From: Verrucomicrobiota bacterium
GTDB lineage: Bacteria > Verrucomicrobiota > Verrucomicrobiia > Verrucomicrobiales > Akkermansiaceae
Direction of reading: 5' to 3'
NCBI GenBank assembly: GCA_009885905.1
Contig: VFJU01000304.1
Coordinates: forward strand, 1-8,249
Length of the DNA: 8,249 nucleotides
Below are positions 1 to 6,559 of the stretch, piece by piece. The first letter of the stretch is position 1, and each line of letters begins with the position of its first letter. Position numbers and translations under genes: made by a program. Below the pieces are notes generated by a model. It ran no database searches, was not told the origin of the DNA, and worked only from the letters and a program-made list of their open reading frames with translations.

Positions 1-895
1 CAATGATCGAACCCGCGGCTCGTGCGTACTCGATGGCATTTCTCACCACGCCACTGTCACCAGGGCTGCCTAAGGATATGTTAATCAATCGAGCACCGGC
101 ATCAACCGCTGCAACGATTCCTTTGGCGAGGAGAAAACTATCAGATTGCCCAAGATCATTGGCTATTCTGATAGAAAGTATCGAGGCACCAGGAGCAACT
201 CCTGGAGTCAGAGACCCGTTTCCGATGATCATCGATGCCACCGCTGTGCCGTGTCCATTCTGAGTCGAAAGGTCGGCGGGAAGATCCACTAGATTGATCG
301 CTGATATCTTGCTAGAAAATATCGAGTTTGACGTCACTCCGGTGTCGAGAATAGCGATGCTAACGCCGCTGCCCCAAGCTGAGTTGTCTCCCGATATCCC
401 TAACCATTCTAATAATCCATCTCCCAATCCGACCGCACCTTCCTGAACAGTTCCTTCAGCAGGAGATGGAATATTCACTGGGTAAACCAGTGATGCCTGC
501 GCGTCACCATCATCAAGGTCTGCAAATTCATCCGCATTGGAAAATCCAACGCGCAACGCATTGAGAGCATCAAGCCGTCCGAGGATCCACACATCATTTC
601 CAGCGCGGACCAAAAAGCGTTCGAGAGCGGCTTGGTCATCGAAAACCAAAACTCGCTGCCCTGGCAGAGCACCGGCGTCCAGAGCTTCATCATCTTCTGA
701 CTCGCTTGGGGCCCGGAGTTCTCTGCGTAATCGCGGAGTTCTCGCAGGAGTCGTGTCAGTGATCTGCGCCTCAATTTGCACATCCGCTTTCTGCCGAGTC
801 GTGGGTGGGTGAGGCACCGCTGTCGATGCCAGCCAATAACCAAACCAGCCCACCAGAAGCAAAGCCACGATGAAAATAGGCCAACGGATTCGCAT
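1..895 (-). CDS. Subtilisin-like (S8) serine protease, N-terminal part, truncated by the window edge
   Basis: This frame is open from the ATG at 895 down to position 1 and gives 298 residues with no stop. Residues 1-24 are a short basic start (MRIRWP) and a hydrophobic helix, which is a signal peptide or membrane anchor, so the enzyme should act outside the cytoplasm. A Pro/Glu/Asp-rich linker follows to about residue 78. Residues about 79-125 (beginning GQRVLVFDD) could be an inhibitor-like propeptide, but this is inference. The peptidase domain starts near residue 170. It carries the Asp motif IAILDTGV with D184, the His motif NGHGTAVAS with H215, then GVAPGASILSIRI and INISLGS. The D-to-H spacing of 31 is close to that of subtilisins. 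The oxyanion Asn and catalytic Ser motifs would lie beyond position 1, so activity cannot be confirmed here. No convincing ribosome site precedes the ATG; an AAGG lies too far upstream. The gene is divergent from the DUF3592 gene. The target is unknown. Confidence 0.93.
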   Translation of the reverse strand, partial: MRIRWPIFIVALLLVGWFGYWLASTAVPHPPTTRQKADVQIEAQITDTTPARTPRLRRELRAPSESEDDEALDAGALPGQRVLVFDDQAALERFLVRAGNDVWILGRLDALNALRVGFSNADEFADLDDGDAQASLVYPVNIPSPAEGTVQEGAVGLGDGLLEWLGISGDNSAWGSGVSIAILDTGVTSNSIFSSKISAINLVDLPADLSTQNGHGTAVASMIIGNGSLTPGVAPGASILSIRIANDLGQSDSFLLAKGIVAAVDAGARLINISLGSPGDSGVVRNAIEYARAAGSII

Positions 896-925
896 GATTT
901 AGATGACAACCTTATCATTCATCGA

Positions 926-954
926 TCAATACGAAAATTCGAATCGAGTAAAAT
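926..954 (+). promoter_or_regulatory. Possible promoter for the DUF3592 gene
   Basis: TAAAAT at 949-954 matches the -10 consensus TATAAT at five of six positions. The hexamer 17 bases upstream (TCAATA, 926-931) is a poor -35. If the promoter is real, transcription would start near 961. That would rule out a translation start at 903 and favour 963, 1029 or 1041. The 8-bp palindrome ATTCGAAT (937-944) lies between the two hexamers. The assignment is by eye and weak. Confidence 0.2.
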
Positions 955-1040
955 TCCCATTCATGCTTCCCATGGCGATCCAACGTTTCCTCTCGAATTT
1001 TCTTTGGCATCGTCAACGAATTTGGCGCATGGTTTTCATC

Positions 1041-1571
1041 ATGCCCAACGCACCAGTCGTTCCCACCCGGGTGCCCACGCCTCCCAGTCTCTCAGGGAGG
1101 TGGTTCCTGGCGGTCCTCGGACTCTCCATCGCCCTCTTAGGATGTTTATTTGTATGGCTGATGACGCGCAGTTTCCTAAGAGCACGCGAAATGCGCACTT
1201 GGCCGGAAGTTTCATGCGTGATTATCACCTCCGAACTCGAACAAAGGCGGCACGACGAAAATTCGCCGATGGAGTACCGACAAAATTTAAGTTTTGGCTA
1301 CGAGTGGAATGGAAAGACCTACACGAGCCAAAACCTAACGCTGCGTGGAAGCCCATGGTCATCCAAACGCGCCTTAGCCGAACAACGAATCATCCAATTC
1401 CCACGAGGAAAACAAACCACCTGCCGCGTCAATCCCAACGTTGCAGAATTCGCAGTGTTGAATGTCGATTCGCTGGCACCGGGCTACTCAATTTGGTTTC
1501 CATGCTTATTTGTCATCGGCGGGCTCGGTATCACCTACCGTGCCACATTTGTGAAAAAAGTCTTAGTCTGA
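1041..1571 (+). CDS. DUF3592-type small membrane protein
   Basis: The protein is 176 residues from the ATG at 1041. A Pro-rich N-terminus is followed by a membrane helix at about 20-42, an extracytoplasmic or cytoplasmic beta-rich domain at about 54-145, and a second helix at about 147-166. The middle follows the DUF3592 pattern: W54 plus VSCVIITSELEQ, a YR element (79-80), FGYEWNGKTYTSQ (85-97), a basic stretch that ends in PRGKQTTCRVNPN (121-133), then EFAVLNVD. The function of this family is not established. The frame is open from 903, with in-frame ATGs at 903, 963, 1029 and 1041. None has a good ribosome site. I chose 1041 because the upstream residues look unlike coding sequence and because room is needed for the divergent protease promoter. 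The start is uncertain; the family call is fairly safe. Confidence 0.75.
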   Translation: MPNAPVVPTRVPTPPSLSGRWFLAVLGLSIALLGCLFVWLMTRSFLRAREMRTWPEVSCVIITSELEQRRHDENSPMEYRQNLSFGYEWNGKTYTSQNLTLRGSPWSSKRALAEQRIIQFPRGKQTTCRVNPNVAEFAVLNVDSLAPGYSIWFPCLFVIGGLGITYRATFVKKVLV

Positions 1572-1598
1572 AGAAGCGGATTCGCGACCGTGCTTAAG

Positions 1599-1610
1599 GG
1601 GAAATTTCCC
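1599..1610. repeat. Perfect 12-bp palindrome GGGAAATTTCCC
   Basis: The sequence GGGAAATTTCCC is a perfect inverted repeat with no loop. It lies 27 bases after the DUF3592 stop and about 29 bases upstream of the candidate -35 for the helicase gene. Without a loop and without a following T-run it is not a terminator. It could be a binding site for a dimeric regulator, or chance. Confidence 0.4.
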
Positions 1611-1638
1611 GACAAAAACGATGGTAAGGATGTTTTTA

Positions 1639-1668
1639 TTGCGTCCTGTCACTTTCATCGACTAGGAT
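1639..1668 (+). promoter_or_regulatory. Candidate sigma-70-like promoter of the SNF2 gene
   Basis: TTGCGT (1639-1644) and TAGGAT (1663-1668) are separated by 18 bases. This resembles the TTGACA/TATAAT pattern. Transcription would begin near 1675, giving a leader of about 68 bases before the ATG at 1743. The leader contains CCTCC twice (1714-1718 and 1731-1735) and no Shine-Dalgarno sequence. The call is by eye only. Confidence 0.3.
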
Positions 1669-1742
1669 TGCTTCTCGGACAGTTTACGGCAAGCTAAGTG
1701 GCATTGTGCAGATTCCTCCGAGTTATTTTACCTCCACTATCG

Positions 1743-4700
1743 ATGAATCCAGACCGAGCGACCCTTAATTTTTTAAATAGCTTTCCAGAAGATGCTAGAA
1801 AACGGGGCGAATTGTTACAAAAAGACGGAGCCGTTACCCAGATCTTCGGCAATCATTTATTTATCCAAGGTCGCGTCGAAGACGAAACTGGAATCTTCCG
1901 CACCAGTCTCCGCCTTCAAGGTAACCGTTGGTTCGGATCTTGCACCGCTGAAAACGAGTTGATCGCAGGCGCTTGCCAATACGCCACAATGATGGAGCGC
2001 ATGCACCGTGGCGAGGACCTCCCTGAGTCGCCTAACGAATTTGATGACACCCCGGTCCTCGACATCATCGAAGAAAAACTCGGTCGCGAGCTCGACGATA
2101 AAGAAGCAGACTTCGTGACTAAAATCGAAAAGCGCTACCGCCGCTACGTCATCGAAGGAGAACTTCACGACCACGACATGGTGCGCATCACGCCGCGCTG
2201 GGAAATCACCACTTACGAACCGCTCGAACTCTGGCCGATTCCACCTGGCGACATCCTCGAGTTTTGGAACTACATCGCCTACGCATTCTACAAGAAAAAA
2301 CTCTCTTATCCGGAGTTCATGAGCGTGATCACCGACCTCGGACACGTTCAGAAAAAAATGGCGGACTGGGAACAAGAGCGAGAAGTCGCCTCATGGTACG
2401 AGCGCATCGAACAAGTCAACGAACGCCCACCACAAGATGCTCCGCTTTCCGTCACTTTTCGACTCGTCGCAACGATCAATGAGGCGCGGCTCGAAGTCAA
2501 AGAAGAGAAAGCCAACGTCTGGGTTCAACTCCGCGAAAAAAATGACATCGAGGCCTATGTAAATCTGCACCACGAAGCGGCACTCATGATGGACGCTTCC
2601 AGCCAAACCTTGTGGGAGCACTATCTTGCCTTCTTCCGCAAATACGGCGACACCACCCTAGACTTCGATCAAGAGGAATCCTGCCGGTTTATGAACCGTG
2701 TTTTCCGCCAACCTGCCCTCAAAGGGTACATCGTCAATCTCGACGAGCGTGAATTTAAAGTCTCGGAGGAACCACTCTCCTGGGTCTGTGAAGACGAGCC
2801 CTACGACCCTAAAAGTTTCGCTCTCCAACTCGTCACCGCCTCTGGCGAGAATGTCTCTCACTCGGTCCGACTCCTGCCAGGTCGCAAGGAACTCTATCAG
2901 TCGGACGAAACGGTTTTCCCTGGCCCACCAAGATGGTTAGAGGAAACCGACGTCATGCCTCGCTACCTGATTCCAGTGCGGGTCATCGACTCGTTAGAGG
3001 GCGTTGAGTTTCTCCGCAAAATCGGTGCAGCACTCCCCGAATCACTCATTAAGCGTGTCGTCGATCTCGAACTCAAACCAAAGTTCGAAATGAAACTTAT
3101 CGCCGGCCTCACCGCTGCCGAAACTGAACACCTCGTCATCGACGTGACCGCGATCGAGACCAAAGGCCGTCGCACCGAGCGCCTCACCAAGGAGGGCTGG
3201 GAACTCGCCGAACAACAACCGGTCAAGGGTAAACAACTGCTCCGTTTCGCACGAGAAGACCTCTATCCAGTGCCCGCGATCCTCGACGAAATGGCTCTCA
3301 GCTACGACGAAAAACTGATTTCCTTCAAGTCACGCATCACCAAGCAATTCCCTGAAAAATTTGCCGAGTGGATCAAGGCGATGCCCGATACTATCGAGCT
3401 CGACATCGATCTCCGTCTGAAATCAATCCTCGCAGATCCTGTCACCGCGGCGGTGCGTTTCGAAGTCGTCGGTCAAGATATCGACTGGTTCGATCTTCGC
3501 ATCGTCATCGACGTGGAAGGTGCGAATCTATCAAAAGCACAAATCCGTCAACTCGTCGCTGCTAGAGGCGGATATGTCCGCATGGATGACGGCACATGGA
3601 TGCGCCTAGAGATCAAACTAGACGCCGACCAACGCGAAGCCGTCACCCGACTCGGACTGGATCCATTCGACCTTTCCGGCGAGACGCACCGCATGCACGC
3701 CCTACAACTTTCCGACCCCAAAGCCGCCGAGGTCTTCGACCCGAAAGCATGGGAGCGCATCAAGAACCGCGCGAACGACATCCAACTCGAGGTCAACCCC
3801 GATCTGCCAGACGGACTCAACGCAACTCTTCGCCCCTATCAGGTGGATGGATTCAAATTCCTCGCATACCTTTGCGTCAATAATTTCGGCGGAATCCTCG
3901 CCGACGACATGGGTCTTGGAAAAACGATCCAATCCCTAACTTATCTTCTGTGGCTCTTCGAAGAGCATCGCAAAAAAGGAGGCATGAAAAAGCCAGCCCT
4001 CGTCGTTTGTCCGAAGTCGGTGCTCGACGTCTGGTTCAGTGAAGCGGGTAAATTCACCCCGCAACTGAAGGTCAAGATCCTTAAAAATCGCGATGATATC
4101 AACGTCGAGAATATTCAAAACAACATCGATATCCTCGTCCTCAACTACGCACAACTTCGCGTCTGCGGCGAGGAACTGAATGGCATCAAATGGCTCACGA
4201 CGATTCTCGACGAAGGTCAGCAAATCAAGAATCCAGACTCTAAGGCTGCCAAGTGCGCACGTGAACTGGATTCTGAGAACCGCTTAGTACTAACAGGAAC
4301 ACCCATCGAGAACCGCCTGCTAGATATGTGGTCACTCATGGCATTCGCCATGCCAGGAGTCCTTGGCAGCCGAGCATATTTCAAAAAGCGCTTCGACAAA
4401 CGCAAGGACCCACTTAGCCAGAGTCGCCTCGCTTCGCGCTTGCGTCCATTCCTGCTCCGCCGTACCAAACTACAGGTCGCTCAAGACCTTCCACCTCGTA
4501 CTGAAGAAGAAGTTTACTCGAAAATGGAGGGTATTCAACTCGAGCTTTACAAAAACGAACTCAAGCGGATTCAGAAAGCTCTGTTAGGTCTTGATTCGGA
4601 TGAGGCAGTGAAGAAAAACTCTTTCGCTATTCTCCAAGGTCTTATGCGCTTGCGTCAGATTTGCTGCCACCCTGGCCTGATCGACCCTAAGTACCTAAAA

Positions 4701-5240
4701 GAAGAATCTGCAAAAATGGAATCGTTGTTCTATCTGCTAGATCAACTTCACGAAGAAGGTCACAAGGTACTCGTCTTCTCGCAGTTCGTCTCGATGCTCG
4801 ACCTTATCAAAGCACGCTTGGAACTCAATAACCGCCCCTACAATTACCTCACGGGCCAGACCAAGGATCGGAAAGGCGAAATCGAAAAATTCCAAACGAC
4901 CAAGGACCCATCAGTCTTCATGCTTTCACTCAAAGCAGGTGGCGCCGGTCTTAATCTAACTTCAGCCTCTTACGTCATTCTCTACGATCCATGGTGGAAC
5001 CCTGCCGTGGAGAACCAAGCCATCGACCGAACCCACCGGATCGGTCAGAAAAATAAAGTGATCGCCTACCGTCTTCTCACCCGAGATACGGTCGAAGAAA
5101 AAATTCGTATCCTTCAACATCAAAAAACCCAGCTCGTTACCAACGTGCTCGGAGATGAAGGCTTCGCATCCAACCTCGGCATCGACGACTTGCAATTTAT
5201 CCTCACGCACACCGTCGACGAAGAAGACGAAATCAAGTAA
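1743..5240 (+). CDS. Large SNF2-family DNA-dependent ATPase/helicase with a degenerate SWIM-like N-terminus
   Basis: The protein has 1165 residues from the ATG at 1743. The frame also allows a GTG at 1698, but the extra 15 residues look non-coding. The C-terminal half is a complete SNF2 motor: LRPYQVDGFKFLAYL (696-710), Walker A DDMGLGKT with K727, motif Ia ALVVCPKS (752-759), Walker B as DEGQ (823-826, where DEAH or DEAQ is more usual), motif III LTGTPIEN (850-857), FLLRRTK, then the helicase-C half with HKVLVFSQF (from 1007), LKAGGAGLNL (1063-1072) and DRTHRIGQ (THRIGQ at 1097-1102). Such proteins use ATP to move along or remodel DNA-protein complexes; they usually do not separate strands. 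Residues about 30-90 have the layout of a SWIM zinc finger region but keep only C67 and C78, with Tyr at position 80 where His is expected. Residues about 100-690 have no domain I recognise; they are rich in charged residues and likely carry the SNF2-associated region seen in bacterial relatives. The acidic C-terminus ends EEDEIK. The gene appears to stand alone, with its own leader. The cellular role is unknown. Confidence 0.93.
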   Translation: MNPDRATLNFLNSFPEDARKRGELLQKDGAVTQIFGNHLFIQGRVEDETGIFRTSLRLQGNRWFGSCTAENELIAGACQYATMMERMHRGEDLPESPNEFDDTPVLDIIEEKLGRELDDKEADFVTKIEKRYRRYVIEGELHDHDMVRITPRWEITTYEPLELWPIPPGDILEFWNYIAYAFYKKKLSYPEFMSVITDLGHVQKKMADWEQEREVASWYERIEQVNERPPQDAPLSVTFRLVATINEARLEVKEEKANVWVQLREKNDIEAYVNLHHEAALMMDASSQTLWEHYLAFFRKYGDTTLDFDQEESCRFMNRVFRQPALKGYIVNLDEREFKVSEEPLSWVCEDEPYDPKSFALQLVTASGENVSHSVRLLPGRKELYQSDETVFPGPPRWLEETDVMPRYLIPVRVIDSLEGVEFLRKIGAALPESLIKRVVDLELKPKFEMKLIAGLTAAETEHLVIDVTAIETKGRRTERLTKEGWELAEQQPVKGKQLLRFAREDLYPVPAILDEMALSYDEKLISFKSRITKQFPEKFAEWIKAMPDTIELDIDLRLKSILADPVTAAVRFEVVGQDIDWFDLRIVIDVEGANLSKAQIRQLVAARGGYVRMDDGTWMRLEIKLDADQREAVTRLGLDPFDLSGETHRMHALQLSDPKAAEVFDPKAWERIKNRANDIQLEVNPDLPDGLNATLRPYQVDGFKFLAYLCVNNFGGILADDMGLGKTIQSLTYLLWLFEEHRKKGGMKKPALVVCPKSVLDVWFSEAGKFTPQLKVKILKNRDDINVENIQNNIDILVLNYAQLRVCGEELNGIKWLTTILDEGQQIKNPDSKAAKCARELDSENRLVLTGTPIENRLLDMWSLMAFAMPGVLGSRAYFKKRFDKRKDPLSQSRLASRLRPFLLRRTKLQVAQDLPPRTEEEVYSKMEGIQLELYKNELKRIQKALLGLDSDEAVKKNSFAILQGLMRLRQICCHPGLIDPKYLKEESAKMESLFYLLDQLHEEGHKVLVFSQFVSMLDLIKARLELNNRPYNYLTGQTKDRKGEIEKFQTTKDPSVFMLSLKAGGAGLNLTSASYVILYDPWWNPAVENQAIDRTHRIGQKNKVIAYRLLTRDTVEEKIRILQHQKTQLVTNVLGDEGFASNLGIDDLQFILTHTVDEEDEIK

Positions 5241-5288
5241 GCAAAATGGATCTCGCTCGTCCGAGTTGAAGATCGGAAGCGATGTGAG

Positions 5289-5798
5289 TTGTCCAACAAC
5301 AGCAGATGCAAGTTTCTTGCAAATCATCAATTTGCGACGCATGGTCGTGACGTGCGCGGTTCACCTTTAGTCAGATTTATCCTGCTCGCAATGGCTCTCA
5401 TGGTCACTGGGCGTGGATTGATGTGGGTCACCGACAAGCGAACCGTCGGTGGTTTGCCCGCATCTGCTGTGGCGGTTGAAGCCCCAACAAACACAAACTA
5501 TCAAGTCCCTTTCCACCTCTTGCTTTCCTCACCCGCTCGTCAGGTCGAGATCAATACGGGTAAATCTATTCAAAAGCTCACACCGGAAATGGCACTCTCG
5601 GGCACCGTTGAAATGGATCCGCATAACCCCCACCTCAGCCTCTCGATTCAGTGGCAAACCCCATCAAGTCTAGGCGAACATCGATTCGCCAAAATCACGC
5701 TAGAACCCCGAGGAGAAAAAACTCTCATTCACGTGTTCGACGCCGATGGTGACATCGATGATATCTTGGAATTCCCCGTTTCAGAATTCAAACCATGA
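5289..5798 (+). CDS. Unknown single-helix exported protein coupled to a metal ABC transporter
   Basis: I do not recognise this protein. From TTG 5289 it has 169 residues: a polar N-terminus, one hydrophobic helix at about 28-46 (signal anchor) and a beta-rich domain of about 120 residues that should lie outside the inner membrane. Starts are uncertain. TTG 5289 has GGAAG at 5275-5279, nine bases upstream. GTG 5352 would give a tidier signal sequence that begins RGSPLVRF. Near the C-terminus there is an acidic stretch, HVFDADGDIDDILEF (148-162), that resembles a calcium-binding loop but has the Glu one place off the EF-hand spacing. Its stop overlaps the ATPase start (ATGA, 5795-5798), so the two are probably translated together. 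It could be an accessory or substrate-handling part of the transporter; this is inference from position only. It does not look like a ZnuA/TroA-type binding protein, which is about 300 residues long. Confidence 0.75.
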   Translation: MSNNSRCKFLANHQFATHGRDVRGSPLVRFILLAMALMVTGRGLMWVTDKRTVGGLPASAVAVEAPTNTNYQVPFHLLLSSPARQVEINTGKSIQKLTPEMALSGTVEMDPHNPHLSLSIQWQTPSSLGEHRFAKITLEPRGEKTLIHVFDADGDIDDILEFPVSEFKP

Positions 5799-6556
5799 GC
5801 GATGACCATCACGATTGCTGTGATCATCACGGGCACCATCACGAGTTGGTGATCGAAAATCTATCAGTGAGCTATCGCCGCGTACTGGCGCTTGAAAACA
5901 TCTCTCTAGCAACATCCTGCGGTAACCGAGTCGCCCTCATTGGACCAAATGGTGCCGGTAAAAGCACACTGCTCAAGGCCATCGCGGGACTTGTCCCACG
6001 AGAAAAAGGTTCCATCCTCTGGCGAGGCACGACGGTCAAAAAATGGTCGCGAGAATTCGCCTACCTCCCGCAACGCGAGGACGTGGATTGGTCTTTCCCT
6101 ATCACCGTACGTGGCTTGGTGGAAATGGGGCGATATCCGCAAACGGGGTGGTGGCGTAAATTTTCAAACACCGACAGCCTCGCCGTCGATAAAGCTCTGG
6201 AATCACTCGCATTGCTGGATCTGCAAGACCGACAAATCCGCGAGCTATCCGGTGGCCAACAACAACGAGCCTTTCTCGCGCGATCACTTGCACAGGAGGC
6301 ACATGTGCTGCTGCTAGATGAACCCTTCACAGGACTGGATCGAAATGCTTCGCAACTTCTGGGCGAACTGCTCAACAAACTCGCTCATGAGGGTCGCTTG
6401 ATCATCGCCTCCCACCACGATCTGAATTCGGTGCCTCGACTTTTTGACGAGGTACTGGTACTTGCTACCCGATCCGTTGCTTTCGGGCCGGTGGCTGAAG
6501 TTCTAACCGAAGAACTAATTAACCAAACGTTCTACGAGCCGTTAATTTCTGAATGA
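5795..6556 (+). CDS. Metal (Zn/Mn/Fe) ABC transporter ATP-binding protein with a His-rich N-terminus
   Basis: This 253-residue ATPase powers uptake of a divalent metal across the inner membrane, working as a dimer with the permease encoded next. All motifs are intact: Walker A GPNGAGKST (50-58), Q-loop Q93 in YLPQREDVDWSFP, signature LSGGQ (151-155), Walker B VLLLDEP (171-177), D-loop TGLD (179-182) and the switch His in ASHHDL (H208). The Q-loop text with VDWSFP and VEMGRYPQTGWW is typical of the Mn/Zn/Fe group (MntB, SitB, TroB) rather than of amino acid or sugar importers. The exact metal cannot be told. Residues 5-16 hold seven His and two Cys (motif DDHHDCCDHHGHHHE), an added tail that most relatives lack as far as I know and that could bind or sense the metal. 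The start is fixed by the ATGA overlap with the upstream gene; no Shine-Dalgarno sequence is visible. Confidence 0.94.
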   Translation: MSDDHHDCCDHHGHHHELVIENLSVSYRRVLALENISLATSCGNRVALIGPNGAGKSTLLKAIAGLVPREKGSILWRGTTVKKWSREFAYLPQREDVDWSFPITVRGLVEMGRYPQTGWWRKFSNTDSLAVDKALESLALLDLQDRQIRELSGGQQQRAFLARSLAQEAHVLLLDEPFTGLDRNASQLLGELLNKLAHEGRLIIASHHDLNSVPRLFDEVLVLATRSVAFGPVAEVLTEELINQTFYEPLISE

Positions 6557-6559
6557 CCT

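Noticed and set aside
475..918. 147-codon open frame on the minus strand
   Set aside because: It lies in another frame of the S8 protease gene, whose frame carries the Asp and His motifs; the shadow frame has no recognisable content.
776..1597. 273-codon open frame on the plus strand overlapping the DUF3592 gene
   Set aside because: Its translation is rich in Arg, His, Ser and Pro with no domain or helix pattern, while the other frame gives a DUF3592 protein with two membrane helices.
1572..1640. Rho-independent terminator after the DUF3592 gene
   Set aside because: The palindrome at 1599-1610 has no loop and the only T-run (about 1632-1637) does not follow a stem.
1857..2375. 172-codon open frame antisense to the SNF2 gene
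   Set aside because: It is fully inside the helicase coding region and arises from its codon use; no domain, no start signal.
1743..5240. SNF2 protein as part of a phage defence island (for example a DISARM- or Zorya-like system)
   Set aside because: No methylase, nuclease, phospholipase or motor partner gene is near; neighbours are a DUF3592 protein and a metal transporter.
4962..5342. Antisense open frame over the 3' end of the SNF2 gene and the following gap
   Set aside because: Most of it mirrors conserved helicase-C codons; the small part outside has no coding signs.
5289..5798. Unknown exported protein as a ZnuA/TroA metal-binding protein
   Set aside because: It is about half the usual length and lacks the spaced His/Glu/Asp ligands and two-lobed layout of that family.
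5820..5830. Inverted repeat GTGATCATCAC as a possible operator
   Set aside because: It lies within the His codons (CAT/CAC with GAT) of the ATPase tail, so its symmetry is explained by the protein sequence.
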